Counted from the stretch's first letter, positions 7,641 to 16,460 are shown. The stretch: DNA of 64,000 bases from Mycobacterium colombiense (GCF_001665835.1 NZ_LZSX01000080.1:1-64000); one strand, 5' to 3'. A program made the numbers and translations. The notes: generated from the letters alone by a model not told the origin.

Positions 7641-9161
7641 CTAATCCATTGTGGGAATGACGAATTCGGCACCTTCTTTGATGCCGGACGGCCACCGCTG
7701 GGTCACGGTCTTGGTCTTCGTGTAGAAGATGATCGACGAGGGACCGTGCTGGTTGAGGTCGCCGAACCCGGAACGCTTCCAGCCGCCGAAGGTGTGGTAG
7801 GCCACCGGCACCGGGATCGGCACGTTGACGCCGACCATGCCGACCTGCACGCGGGAGACGAAGTCGCGGGCCGCGTCGCCGTCGCGGGTGAAAACCGCCA
7901 CGCCGTTGCCGTATTCGTGCTCGGACGGCAGCCGCAGCGCCTCCTCGTAATCGTGCGCGCGCACGATGCACAGCACCGGCCCGAAGATCTCGTCGGTGTA
8001 GATCGACATGTCCGGGGTGACGTGGTCGAACAGGGTGGGGCCGATGAAGAAGCCGCCTTCGAGGTTGGCGTCACCGAAAGCCAGGTCGTCGCTGGCGCGT
8101 TCGCGGCCGTCGATGACCAACTCGGCACCCGCGTCCACGCCCTGGGCGATGTAGTCGCGCACCCGCGCCACCGCGGCCTCGGTCACCAGCGGGCCGTAGT
8201 CGGCCTTGGGGTCCAGGCTGTGGCCCACGCGCAGGTTGTTGATCCGTTCGATGAGTCGGGCGCGCAGCCGGTCGGCGGTCTGGTCACCGACCGGGACCGC
8301 CACGCTGATCGCCATGCAGCGCTCGCCGGCGCTGCCGTACCCGGCGCCGATCAGGGCGTCGACGGCCTGGTCCAGGTCGGCGTCGGGCATCACGATCATG
8401 TGGTTCTTGGCGCCGCCGAAGCACTGCGAGCGCTTGCCGGTGGCCGCGGCCCCGGCGTAGATGTACTGGGCGATGTCGGAGCTGCCGACGAACCCGACCG
8501 CCTGGATGTCGGGGTGGTTCAGGATGGCGTCGACGGCCTCCTTGTCGCCGTGCACGACCTGGAACACGCCGGGCGGCAGGCCCGCCTCCAGGAAGAGCTC
8601 GGCCAGCCGGACCGGCACCGACGGGTCCCGCTCGCTGGGCTTGAGCACGAACGCGTTGCCGCAGGCCAGCGCCGGGCCGGCTTTCCACAGCGGGATCATC
8701 GCCGGGAAGTTGAACGGGGTGATGCCCGCGACGACGCCCAGTGGCTGGCGCAGCGAGTAGACGTCGATGCCCGGTCCGGCGCCCTCGCTGTATTCACCCT
8801 TGAGCAGGTGGGGGATGCCGACGCAGAACTCGATGACCTCGATGCCGCGCTGGATGTCACCCTTGGCGTCGGCCACTGTCTTGCCGTGCTCGCGGGACAG
8901 CAGCTCGGCCAACTCGTCGTTGTGCTTGTTCACCAGCTCGATGAAGCGCATCATCACCCGCGCGCGCCGCTGGGGATTGGTTGCGGCCCAGCCCTTTTGG
9001 GCCTCGACGGCCGATGCCACCGCGGCATCGATGTCGGCCTGGCCGGCCATAGGCACCGTCGCCTGCACACCCCCGGTGCTGGGGTCGAAGACGTCAGCGC
9101 TGCGGCCGGACTGACCGGCGGTGCGCTGCCCATCGATGAAGTGCGGAATCTGTGTGGTCAT
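7641..9161 (-). CDS. mmsA: Methylmalonate-semialdehyde dehydrogenase (CoA-acylating)
   Basis: 506 residues, aldehyde dehydrogenase superfamily. The NAD-binding region GITPFNFPAMIPLWK and the nucleophile segment GSAGERCMAIS (catalytic Cys) are typical of MmsA. The enzyme converts methylmalonate semialdehyde to propionyl-CoA with NAD and CoA, the last step of the valine branch; fadE9 and mmsB follow. It is the promoter-proximal gene, and its start faces a divergent flavoprotein gene across about 100 bases that must hold the operon promoter. ATG start. Confidence 0.94.
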   Translation of the reverse strand: MTTQIPHFIDGQRTAGQSGRSADVFDPSTGGVQATVPMAGQADIDAAVASAVEAQKGWAATNPQRRARVMMRFIELVNKHNDELAELLSREHGKTVADAKGDIQRGIEVIEFCVGIPHLLKGEYSEGAGPGIDVYSLRQPLGVVAGITPFNFPAMIPLWKAGPALACGNAFVLKPSERDPSVPVRLAELFLEAGLPPGVFQVVHGDKEAVDAILNHPDIQAVGFVGSSDIAQYIYAGAAATGKRSQCFGGAKNHMIVMPDADLDQAVDALIGAGYGSAGERCMAISVAVPVGDQTADRLRARLIERINNLRVGHSLDPKADYGPLVTEAAVARVRDYIAQGVDAGAELVIDGRERASDDLAFGDANLEGGFFIGPTLFDHVTPDMSIYTDEIFGPVLCIVRAHDYEEALRLPSEHEYGNGVAVFTRDGDAARDFVSRVQVGMVGVNVPIPVPVAYHTFGGWKRSGFGDLNQHGPSSIIFYTKTKTVTQRWPSGIKEGAEFVIPTMD

Positions 9162-9264
9162 GGGGCCCTCGAGTGTGGTTGACGGGCGTAAGCGGATACT
9201 TGCATATCCTAGTAACCCTGTTCGGCCCTTGGCAAGGTGGGTGCCGGGCTAGCCTGACAGCTGT
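9162..9264. promoter_or_regulatory. Divergent intergenic region, mmsA / flavoprotein
   Basis: This 103-base gap separates two genes transcribed away from each other, so promoters for both must lie here or in the gene ends. A short A/T-rich patch (cttgcatatcctagtaa, about 9199-9215) stands out from the high-G+C surroundings and is the best place for a minus-10 box. I could not identify a defined operator. Confidence 0.35.
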
Positions 9265-10683
9265 ATGCACACCACCGAGGCCGACTACCTGGTAGTCGGC
9301 GCGGGCGCCATGGGCATGGCGTTCATCGACACGCTGGTCGCCGAGACGGAGGCCCGCGTGGTGGTGGTGGATCGCCACCACGCGCCCGGTGGGCACTGGA
9401 CCATGGCCTACCCGTTTGTGCGGCTGCATCAGCCCTCGGCGTTCTACGGCGTCAACTCGTCACGGCTGGGCAGCGACACCATCGACCAAGTGGGTTGGAA
9501 CCGCGGCCTTTACGAACTGGCGACCGCCGGCGAAATCTGCGCGTACTACGACGGCATCATCCGCCGGGAGTGGTTGCCGACCGGCCGGGTCGGCTACTTC
9601 CCGATGAGCGAATATCGCGGCGACGGCCGGTTTCGCACGCTGGCCGGCGCCGACCACACCGTCCGCGTGACGCGCCGCGTCGTCGACGCCACCTACATGC
9701 GGGTCACGGTTCCGGCGATGCGCCGCGCGCCGTACCGGGTCGCCGCCGGCGTCGCATGCGTGCCGCCCAACCACCTGCCCCGGCTCGCGGCGCGCGAGCG
9801 CTATGTCGTCGTCGGGGCCGGCAAGACCGGCATCGATACGTGCCTGTGGCTGCTGAGTCACGGTGTCGGGCCGGACCGGCTGACCTGGATCATGCCCCGC
9901 GACTCCTGGCTGCTGGACCGCGAGATGATGCAGCCCGGCGCGTTGTTCGCCGACAAGATCAAGGCCGGCTTCACCGCACAACTGCGCGCGATCAACGACG
10001 CGGCGTCGGTGCAGGATCTGTTCGCGCGTCTCGAGGCAGCCGGCGTGCTGTTGCGGATCGATCCGGCGGTCCGGCCCGCCATGTACCGCTGCGCGACGGT
10101 CACCCGGCTCGAGCTCGAGCAGTTGCGCCGCATCACCGACGTGGTGCGCATGGGCCACCTGCTGGCCATCGAGTCGGGCAGGATGGTCCTGGACGGCGGT
10201 GCCGTCGGGCTCGGCGGCGGCGAGCTGTTCATCGATTGCACCGCTGACGGCGCCGAAAAGCGGCCCGCCACACCCATTTTCGATCCCGGCCGCATCACCC
10301 TGCAGAGCGTGCGCGGCTGCCAACAGATCTTCAGTTCCGCGCTGATCGCGCACGTCGAAGCCGCCTACCGTGACGACGCCGTGAAAAACGACCTGTGCGT
10401 GCCCCTGCCGCATCCGGACACCGACGTCGACTGGTTGCGGGTTGCGCTGGCCGACTACAGCAACCAGCTGCGCTGGTTCGATGACCCGGAGTTGATGACC
10501 TGGTTGTCCGCGGCGCGCCTGGACCTGTTCGGCCATCTGATCGGCCACCTGCTGCCGTCGGCCTCGGCGAAGCCCCGGGTGCGGGACCGGATTCTGGGCA
10601 TCGCCAGGTCCGTCTTCTCCGCCACCGCCACCAAGCTCGACCGGCTGATGGCCGCCGAAGCCGCACTCGCGGCGCCCGTGTAA
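9265..10683 (+). CDS. Flavin/NAD(P)-binding oxidoreductase, function unknown
   Basis: 472 residues with two Rossmann signatures: VVGAGAMGMAFI near residue 11 and VVVGAGKTGIDTC near 186. This two-site layout is that of flavoprotein monooxygenases and related FAD/NADP proteins. A GGHW segment follows the first domain. There is no cysteine pair of the thioredoxin reductase type and no recognisable substrate motif. It is transcribed away from mmsA and stands 33 bases before the sigma-factor operon, so it could be the first gene of that operon, but the gap leaves room for a separate start signal. ATG start. Confidence 0.8.
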   Translation: MHTTEADYLVVGAGAMGMAFIDTLVAETEARVVVVDRHHAPGGHWTMAYPFVRLHQPSAFYGVNSSRLGSDTIDQVGWNRGLYELATAGEICAYYDGIIRREWLPTGRVGYFPMSEYRGDGRFRTLAGADHTVRVTRRVVDATYMRVTVPAMRRAPYRVAAGVACVPPNHLPRLAARERYVVVGAGKTGIDTCLWLLSHGVGPDRLTWIMPRDSWLLDREMMQPGALFADKIKAGFTAQLRAINDAASVQDLFARLEAAGVLLRIDPAVRPAMYRCATVTRLELEQLRRITDVVRMGHLLAIESGRMVLDGGAVGLGGGELFIDCTADGAEKRPATPIFDPGRITLQSVRGCQQIFSSALIAHVEAAYRDDAVKNDLCVPLPHPDTDVDWLRVALADYSNQLRWFDDPELMTWLSAARLDLFGHLIGHLLPSASAKPRVRDRILGIARSVFSATATKLDRLMAAEAALAAPV

Positions 10684-10716
10684 CCCGAGTCGGTATTCAT
10701 CGGGTGAAGGAGGCAT

Positions 10717-11268
10717 GTGGCCGCAAGAAACGAACCCGTCGGCCCGCGACCCCTGCGCGCGGTGCCCGACAGTGGCGATGATGCCGGCTACCCGAACTGG
10801 GAAGCCGTCTACTCCGACAACGTGACCTGGGTGTACCGCACGCTGTTCGCGCGCGTCGGCAACCAAACCGACGCCGAAGACCTCACCGCCGAGGTGTTCC
10901 TCGCCGCGCTGCGGCCGCTGCGGCTGACCGCGAGCGTCGCCGAGGTGCGCGCGTACCTGCGGGCGACGGCCAGGACGGTGCTGGCCGCGCACTGGCGCGA
11001 GACGCTGGGCCGGGAGATAACCTCGATCGAGGACATCGAACAACCAGCCGAGAGCCAGGACGCGATCAGCACCGCGCCGCAACGCGTTGCCCGGGTTCTG
11101 GACAACCTGCCGGACCGCTACCGCCAGATTCTGGAATCGCGCTTCCTGCGGGGCAATTCGATCAAGGAGTCAGCCGCGGAACTCGGGATCAGTGTGGCCA
11201 ATGCCAAAGTGCTCCAGCACCGCGCCCTGCGGCTGGCGGCGCAGGTCGACGATGGGGGGCAGCCATGA
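10717..11268 (+). CDS. ECF-type RNA polymerase sigma factor
   Basis: 183 residues. Sigma region 2 is visible as NQTDAEDLTAEVFLAALR (about 46-63) and region 4 as LPDRYRQILESRF...SIKESAAELGISVANAK, the -35 recognising helix-turn-helix. ECF sigma factors direct a small regulon and are normally held by an anti-sigma factor encoded next door. Here the following gene overlaps by four bases (ATGA, 11265-11268) and encodes a protein with a cytoplasmic segment, a membrane segment and an outside Rieske domain, the candidate regulator. Start GTG 10717 with GAAGGAGG at about 10706-10713. It is not one of the M. tuberculosis sigma factors I recognise. Confidence 0.9.
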   Translation: MAARNEPVGPRPLRAVPDSGDDAGYPNWEAVYSDNVTWVYRTLFARVGNQTDAEDLTAEVFLAALRPLRLTASVAEVRAYLRATARTVLAAHWRETLGREITSIEDIEQPAESQDAISTAPQRVARVLDNLPDRYRQILESRFLRGNSIKESAAELGISVANAKVLQHRALRLAAQVDDGGQP

Positions 11269-11972
11269 ATGCGCGAGGGCTGCGACGTTACGTCGACGAT
11301 CTGTTGCGGGGGCGCCGGCCCAGGCCGTTCGCGCCCGACGACTTCGAGGCGGCTCAGCTCCGCACGGCCATCGAGCTGCGCGCCGCCCGCGAGGGTGGTG
11401 ACGCGCCGCGCCCGGAATTCGTCACCGACCTGCACCGGCGTATCGCCGAGCAGATGTCCGGCGCGCCAACGGAAACACCGCAGGTGCGCGGCAGCACGCG
11501 CCGCCAGGTCATCGTCGGCACGTCGGCCGCCGCCACCGCCGCGGTCGCTGCGGTGTCCGTCGATCGCACGTTGATCGCGGGGCAATCCGGCGACGGTCGG
11601 GCCCCCGAGGTCGCCGCCGGACAACTCACGCCCAACGAGGGCAGCTGGCAGCGCGTCGCGGCCGGATCGGATGTGCCCGACGGCGCGACGCGCGCCTTCG
11701 ACCTCGGCTCGGTGACCGGATTCGTGCGCCGCGTCGACGGCAAAATCCAGGCGATCTCCGGGGTGTGTACCCATCAGGGCTGCAAGCTGTGGTTCGACGC
11801 ACCCGACGACACGCTGCGCTGCCCCTGCCACACCACGTCGTTCTCACCCAGCGGGCAGGTGCTCACCCACCAGCTGCCGATCGCGCCGAAGCCGTTGCCC
11901 GCATTGATGGTTCGCGAGGTCAACGGGGTCATCGAGGTATTCGCCCCGCCGCGCACCGAGCGGCCCGCCTGA
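11265..11972 (+). CDS. Membrane-anchored Rieske [2Fe-2S] protein; candidate redox anti-sigma factor
   Basis: 235 residues in three parts. Residues 1-77 are soluble and charged (LRRYVDDLLRGRRPRPF, then several helices) and look like the cytoplasmic part of an anti-sigma factor more than a transport signal. Residues about 80-100 (TRRQVIVGTSAAATAAVAAV) form a membrane anchor or twin-arginine-like signal. Residues 125-230 hold a Rieske domain with both cluster motifs, C168-T-H170 and C186-x-x-H189. Rieske domains carry a redox-active 2Fe-2S cluster. The overlap with the sigma gene and the topology suggest signal transfer from outside redox state to the sigma factor (inference). The alternative is a plain electron-transfer protein working with the next cupredoxin. 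Confidence 0.85.
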   Translation: MNARGLRRYVDDLLRGRRPRPFAPDDFEAAQLRTAIELRAAREGGDAPRPEFVTDLHRRIAEQMSGAPTETPQVRGSTRRQVIVGTSAAATAAVAAVSVDRTLIAGQSGDGRAPEVAAGQLTPNEGSWQRVAAGSDVPDGATRAFDLGSVTGFVRRVDGKIQAISGVCTHQGCKLWFDAPDDTLRCPCHTTSFSPSGQVLTHQLPIAPKPLPALMVREVNGVIEVFAPPRTERPA

Positions 11973-12002
11973 GCGGTGTAACCCACCGCCCTATCTCTTG
12001 GC

Positions 12003-12401
12003 ATGGATATCCCCATGCTTCGAAGGCATTCGGCGGCCATGGCGGCCGTGGGTGTGCTGGTGTTGGCCGGTTGCTCCCAGTCACGGCCGGTGGCGACCAC
12101 CGCCGCGCCCACTACCGGAATGTCGGTCACCGCGCCGGCAGCTCCGGTGCGTGGTGACCAGGTCACCATCGACGGCTTCGCGTTCGCGCCGGTGACCTTG
12201 ACGGTGCCCGCCGGGACCACCGTCACGTGGACCAACCGCGACGAAGAACCCCATACGGTGGCCGCCAGCGACGGTTCGTTTCACTCACCCGGCATGGGAA
12301 CCGGAGCCACCTTCGCCCACACCTTTTCCACCGCAGGGACTTTCGACTACGTCTGCTCGATCCACCCGATGATGCGCGGCACCGTGGTGGTGACGGGATG
12401 A
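12003..12401 (+). CDS. Cupredoxin (plastocyanin/pseudoazurin-like) lipoprotein
   Basis: 132 residues. A signal peptide ends in the lipobox LAGC (Cys24), so the protein should be attached to the outer face of the membrane. A Thr/Pro/Ala-rich linker follows. The copper site is complete: H84 in EEPHTV and C118, H121 and M124 in CSIHPMM, the type 1 copper ligand pattern. Cupredoxins shuttle single electrons outside the cell. Co-transcription with a Rieske protein suggests these two exchange electrons or share a redox signal. The stop overlaps the next start (ATGA, 12398-12401). Confidence 0.9.
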   Translation: MDIPMLRRHSAAMAAVGVLVLAGCSQSRPVATTAAPTTGMSVTAPAAPVRGDQVTIDGFAFAPVTLTVPAGTTVTWTNRDEEPHTVAASDGSFHSPGMGTGATFAHTFSTAGTFDYVCSIHPMMRGTVVVTG

Positions 12402-13327
12402 GTGACCAGGCGAACGGCATGACCCGCCGCCAGCTCATCCGGCACACGGCGTGGTTCGGAGCGGCGGTCGGGTTCGCGGTGACCGGCGGCGAGGTCATCT
12501 CGCATGTCGCGGGCCAGGCGAAGGCGCAGCACGCGGGGGCCCGGCCCACCCTGCGCTTCGCCCAGATCAGCGACAGCCATATCGGTTTCACCGGGGCGCC
12601 CAACCCGGACGTCGCCGGCACGTTCGGCCACGCGATCGATCAGGTCAACAACCTCGGATACACACCGGATTTCGTCATCCACACCGGGGACCTCACCCAC
12701 CTGTCCAGCCCGGAGCAGTTCGACCAGGTGAAGCAGATGATGACCGGCCTCAAGACGCCGCATGTGTTCACCGTCCCGGGGGAGCACGACTCGGTCGATG
12801 ATGCGGGTCAGAAGTACCGAAACACGTTCGGCGCCAGCTCCGTTGGCGACGGGTGGTACAGCCTCGACATTGCCGGGGTGCACCTGATCGCGTTGGTCAA
12901 TACGTTGAATCTGCACAAGCTCGGGCATCTGGGTGCCGATCAGCTGGAGTTCGTCAAGAACGACGTCGCGCGTCTTTCCAGCGATACCCCCATCATCGTG
13001 TTCAGCCATATCCCGCTGTTCTCGATGTACCCGCAATGGGGCTGGGGCACCGACGATGCCACCCGGGCGCTGAGCTACCTGCGCCGGTTCTCCTCGGTCA
13101 CGTGCCTCAACGGCCATGTCCACCAACTGTTCTCCAAGACGGAGGACAATGTCACGTTCTACAGCGGCACCACCACCGCGTACCCGTTGCCGCGACCGGG
13201 TGACGGGCCCGCGCCCAAGCCGGTCACGCTGCCGGCCGGCAAGCTGCGCGATGCGCTGGGCATCCGCGAGGTGAGCTATACCAGGGGAGAGGCCGCCCTG
13301 GCCTTGAAGGAGACTGCACTGCAATGA
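12398..13327 (+). CDS. Tat-exported calcineurin-like metallophosphoesterase
   Basis: 309 residues. A twin-arginine signal is present (TRRQLIRHTAWFGAAVGFAV). All five metallophosphoesterase blocks are visible: ISDSHIG, HTGDLTH, PGEHDS (GNHD block), FSHIPLF and NGHVHQ, which bind two metal ions. The substrate is unknown; the family covers phosphomonoesters, cyclic nucleotides and phospholipids. The reading frame extends upstream to 12227, but that part is a shadow of the cupredoxin gene. The ATG at 12398 overlaps the cupredoxin stop and is followed directly by the Tat signal. The next gene overlaps by four bases. Confidence 0.88.
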   Translation: MSDQANGMTRRQLIRHTAWFGAAVGFAVTGGEVISHVAGQAKAQHAGARPTLRFAQISDSHIGFTGAPNPDVAGTFGHAIDQVNNLGYTPDFVIHTGDLTHLSSPEQFDQVKQMMTGLKTPHVFTVPGEHDSVDDAGQKYRNTFGASSVGDGWYSLDIAGVHLIALVNTLNLHKLGHLGADQLEFVKNDVARLSSDTPIIVFSHIPLFSMYPQWGWGTDDATRALSYLRRFSSVTCLNGHVHQLFSKTEDNVTFYSGTTTAYPLPRPGDGPAPKPVTLPAGKLRDALGIREVSYTRGEAALALKETALQ

Positions 13328-13716
13328 CTTTGACGAGTATCCTGGTCCGGCTCGGCCTGGCCGCATCGTTGATCATCAGCGCCGCCAGCCACGCCTACCT
13401 CTATGTGCATGGATATCAACACATTCCGGATATCGGTCCGGCATTCATGGCCCAGGCCAGCCTGTCGTTCGCGATCGCGCTGCTGATCCTGCTCGGCGGC
13501 CCCGCGTGGCTGCGCTGGGCGGGTGCCGCGGTGGCGGCCGGCTCCCTGGTCGCGTTCGTCTTGTCACGCACCGTCGGCCTGCCCGGTTTCTCCGAACGGG
13601 GCTGGGAGCCGGCACCGTACGCGGCCGTCAGCGTGGCTGCCGAGGTGGCCACGGTGGTGCTGTGGGGGCTTGGTGGACGCCTTCGGCTACGAGGGCGCCA
13701 GACCACTGTCGTTTGA
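13324..13716 (+). CDS. Small integral membrane protein
   Basis: 130 residues with about four hydrophobic segments (SLIISAASHAYLYV, SLSFAIALLILLGG, AGAAVAAGSLVAFVL, VAAEVATVVLWGL). No catalytic motif is seen. ATG overlaps the phosphoesterase stop (ATGA), so it is the last gene of the sigma-factor operon; it may hold the neighbouring exported proteins or carry electrons to them, but nothing in the sequence proves this. Its 3' end overlaps on the opposite strand the stub of a third acyltransferase gene. Confidence 0.75.
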   Translation: MTLTSILVRLGLAASLIISAASHAYLYVHGYQHIPDIGPAFMAQASLSFAIALLILLGGPAWLRWAGAAVAAGSLVAFVLSRTVGLPGFSERGWEPAPYAAVSVAAEVATVVLWGLGGRLRLRGRQTTVV

Positions 13717-13809
13717 GCCGGCGTGCCACAGCATTACCTCGGCGGCGAGTACCACCCGCCACACATTCAGCGCGTTATTTCGCGCATCGAATACCTGCCC
13801 CAGAGCCAT
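13687..13809 (-). pseudogene. 5' stub of a third acyltransferase-3 gene
   Basis: The minus-strand frame from 13809 begins MALGQVFDARNNALNVWR and continues VVLAAEVMLWHAG. This copies the start of the two full acyltransferases upstream (MKLGQVFDPRRNALNALR). Similarity ends after about 33 residues, and the frame stops at residue 40. It is a truncated duplicate, not a gene. DNA similarity over the start region (for example cgaatacctgcccc) also places it in the same tandem family. Confidence 0.75.
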
Positions 13810-13870
13810 CGGCCTGCGCCAATGGTATGCCCCAAATGCTGTGGGCCGGCGTGCTTGCGGCCAGGTGGAG

Positions 13871-15007
13871 CTAGCCGGCGCCCGGGGCCTCCGGAGCCGG
13901 CTGGTCAACCCGGGCGTCGGCCGCGCTGAAAGGCCCGGGCTCGTCGGAGCTGGACGCGACGGGAGCCGACCACTTGATCCGAAGCCGGCGCTTGAGGGAC
14001 ATCGAGGGTTTCTCGATGAGGAACCAGCTCACTGCGGCAAGCGGCAGGGTGGTCGCCACCGCGGTGAGAAAGAACAGCACCGGGTGCAGGCGTGTCGCGA
14101 GCCCACTCACGGCCAACAATTGCTGGGCCGGGAATGCGTAGATGTAGACGCCGTAGGACAGATCGGTGCGCAGCCTCAACCGTTCGCTCTTGAGCAGGGA
14201 GCCCGACACGACGACGGCGTAGGCCAGCGGAAGCGCACCGACCACCCGGTAATCGGGCAGCACCCCGGCTGCCGCCACGATGACGACGCAGACGGCGACG
14301 AGCGACCATCGGGCGGGGATGACGTCGCGCCACTGGTACATGACGGCTCCGGCCGCGAACATGATGGCCGAGCGCACCGCAAGCTGCGGAATGGTCCATA
14401 CCCCGGGGAATGTCAGGGGCGGCACGACCAACGCCGCCAGTGTTGCCACTATCAGAACCGCGGGGGATATCCAGCGGCGATTGGCCAGTCCCGCCACGCC
14501 GATAGCGGCAACGAAGAGGTAGCAGAGCAGTTCCCAGATCAACGACCACATGGAACCGTTCCAGGCGGGTCCACCCGGCACACCGTGCAGCGTTCCGTCG
14601 ATAGTGGGCTGCAGATAAGCGATCGCGCTGTTTTTCACGACGTACACGAGCGGTGCGGTGGACCCGAGCAGCTTGGCGGCCGAACCGCCTTGGATCAGCA
14701 GACTGAGCGGGGCGAAGACGAACGCGGTCACGACCAGGCAGATGTAGAAGCCGGGCAGGATGCGCAGCGCGCGGGCGGTGAGATAGTCACGCAGTCGTGG
14801 GTCGGTGAGCCAACTCCGGGTGATGAGGAAGCCCGAGATCGCGAAGAATCCGTCGACACCTACCGAGAAGAAAAGCTGCAGAGTCGCCTTCGGTGGCATG
14901 TGGCCGGTGATGGGCCACGAGTGGAAGAGCATCACCTCGGCCGCCAGCGCCAACCGAAGTGCGTTGAGCGCGTTTCTTCGCGGATCGAATACCTGCCCTA
15001 GCTTCAT
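13871..15007 (-). CDS. Acyltransferase family 3 membrane protein (copy B)
   Basis: 378 residues, with about ten hydrophobic segments. The N-terminal His of the family lies in EVMLFHSW, and the SVGVDGFFAISGFLITRSW block is the typical acyltransferase-3/OafA signature. Family members move acetyl or other acyl groups from the cytoplasm onto sugars, glycolipids or peptidoglycan precursors at the membrane. A soluble Pro/Ala-rich tail of about 35 residues follows. It is the second of two tandem copies, close to dTDP-rhamnose genes, so a role in decorating a surface glycan is plausible (inference). ATG at 15007. Confidence 0.88.
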   Translation of the reverse strand: MKLGQVFDPRRNALNALRLALAAEVMLFHSWPITGHMPPKATLQLFFSVGVDGFFAISGFLITRSWLTDPRLRDYLTARALRILPGFYICLVVTAFVFAPLSLLIQGGSAAKLLGSTAPLVYVVKNSAIAYLQPTIDGTLHGVPGGPAWNGSMWSLIWELLCYLFVAAIGVAGLANRRWISPAVLIVATLAALVVPPLTFPGVWTIPQLAVRSAIMFAAGAVMYQWRDVIPARWSLVAVCVVIVAAAGVLPDYRVVGALPLAYAVVVSGSLLKSERLRLRTDLSYGVYIYAFPAQQLLAVSGLATRLHPVLFFLTAVATTLPLAAVSWFLIEKPSMSLKRRLRIKWSAPVASSSDEPGPFSAADARVDQPAPEAPGAG

Positions 15008-15165
15008 CCAGCCTCCGCCTCCTGCGCACCACTCGTCATCGGCGCCATCGTACGGGCCGAAAGTCGACGGGCGCTGACGCGGGCGGTGGCCTTGATCAGG
15101 TCGCGGCCCCGCGATCCTTTGCCGGTAGCGCCGCGTCTTGCGGCTTCACATTGCCGCGATCATGG

Positions 15166-16290
15166 CTAAGCGGCACCGTGGACCTCCGGCGGCATCGCCA
15201 TGGCCGCTTGCTCGTGGGAATCGGCGGATCTCCGTTTCAGTCGCGCCTTGAGCGACCTCGCCGGCTTCTCGACCAGGAACCAGCTCGCCGCGGCCAGCGG
15301 CAGGGTGGCCAGCGCCACGGTCAGGCAGAACACGATCGGATTCAGGCTGAGCAGCCCGAGGACCGCCAGCAGCTGCTGGGTCGGGTACGCGTAGATGTAC
15401 ATGCCGTAGGACAGGTCGGTGCGCAACCTCAATCGCTTGTTGTGCAACAGCGACCCGGAGACGATGACGGCGTAAGCCAGCGGCACGGCGGCGACCACCC
15501 GGTAGTCCGGCAGCTGGCCGGCCACCAGCACAATGACCACGCTCACCGCCACCAGCGACCAGCGGGCGGGAATCACGTCGCGCCACTGATAGAGCAGCGC
15601 TCCGGCGGCAAACATGATCGCGGCCCGGCACGCCAGGAAGATGATGACGACGCCCACGTTGCCGGTCGGCTTGTTGAACACCTCTGGGAAGGTGACAGGG
15701 GGCATCATGGACGCCCCGATGGCGGCCACCACCAATATTGCCGGGGAGACCCACCTGCGGTTGGCCAGTCCCGCCACGCCGATGGCGGCGACGACCAGAT
15801 AGCACATCACTTCCCAGAACAGTGACCACAGCGAAGCGTTCCAGATGCCCGCATTGGGGATGTCGAACGGAGTGCCGCCCACGTCGGGCTTGAGCCACAA
15901 GACCGCGATGTTCTTCAGGACGTACTCGAACGGCGCGAACGAGAACAGCAGCTTGGCCGGCGAACCGCCCTGGATCGCCACACTGAGCGGGGCGAACACG
16001 AACGCCGTCACGATCATGCAGACGTAGAAGCCGGGCAGGATGCGCAGGGCCCGGGCGGCGAGGTAAGCGCGCAGCTTCGGGTTACTCAGCCAGCTCGCGG
16101 TGATGAGGAATCCCGAGATCGCGAAGAACCCGTCCACCCCTACTGAGAGGAGAAGCTGCAGAACGGCCCGCAGCGAGGGCAGATGGCCGTGAACCGGGTA
16201 GGTGTGCCAGAAGATGACCTCCGCCGCGAGCGCTAGCCGCCATGCGTTCAGTGCGTTGCTTCGCGGATCGAAAACCTGCCCTAGCTTCAT
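15166..16290 (-). CDS. Acyltransferase family 3 membrane protein (copy A)
   Basis: 374 residues and closely similar to the neighbour at 13871-15007 along its whole length (MKLGQVFDPRSNALNAWR; SVGVDGFFAISGFLIT; RTDLSYGMYIYAYP). It carries the same His (EVIFWHTY). About ten membrane segments and a short hydrophilic tail are seen. Duplication of this gene is clear; the loops near residues 115-140 and 180-205 and the tails differ most, which would change substrate range. It lies downstream of rmlBC on the same strand but after a hairpin and a 200-base gap, so it probably has its own promoter. Confidence 0.88.
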   Translation of the reverse strand: MKLGQVFDPRSNALNAWRLALAAEVIFWHTYPVHGHLPSLRAVLQLLLSVGVDGFFAISGFLITASWLSNPKLRAYLAARALRILPGFYVCMIVTAFVFAPLSVAIQGGSPAKLLFSFAPFEYVLKNIAVLWLKPDVGGTPFDIPNAGIWNASLWSLFWEVMCYLVVAAIGVAGLANRRWVSPAILVVAAIGASMMPPVTFPEVFNKPTGNVGVVIIFLACRAAIMFAAGALLYQWRDVIPARWSLVAVSVVIVLVAGQLPDYRVVAAVPLAYAVIVSGSLLHNKRLRLRTDLSYGMYIYAYPTQQLLAVLGLLSLNPIVFCLTVALATLPLAAASWFLVEKPARSLKARLKRRSADSHEQAAMAMPPEVHGAA

Positions 16291-16460
16291 CGGCGTCCCC
16301 CGCCACCCGCATCGGGCGTCATCGGCATTGTCATCGGCGCAATCTTAGCGCCCTCAAAGAGAGAAAAGGGCCGGTTCACGCTATCCGACGAGTCAGGTGA
16401 TCGCAAACGCGGCGCTAATCTACATGCGTCTAACGAAGTCCAACAGTGTTGCGGGATAAC

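Noticed and set aside
7746..9182. 478-residue plus-strand frame antisense to mmsA
   Set aside because: Shadow of a high-G+C gene; no motif, and mmsA is certain.
9460..11082. 540-residue minus-strand frame over the flavoprotein and sigma genes
   Set aside because: His/Arg/Gly-rich shadow with no recognisable domain and no ribosome site.
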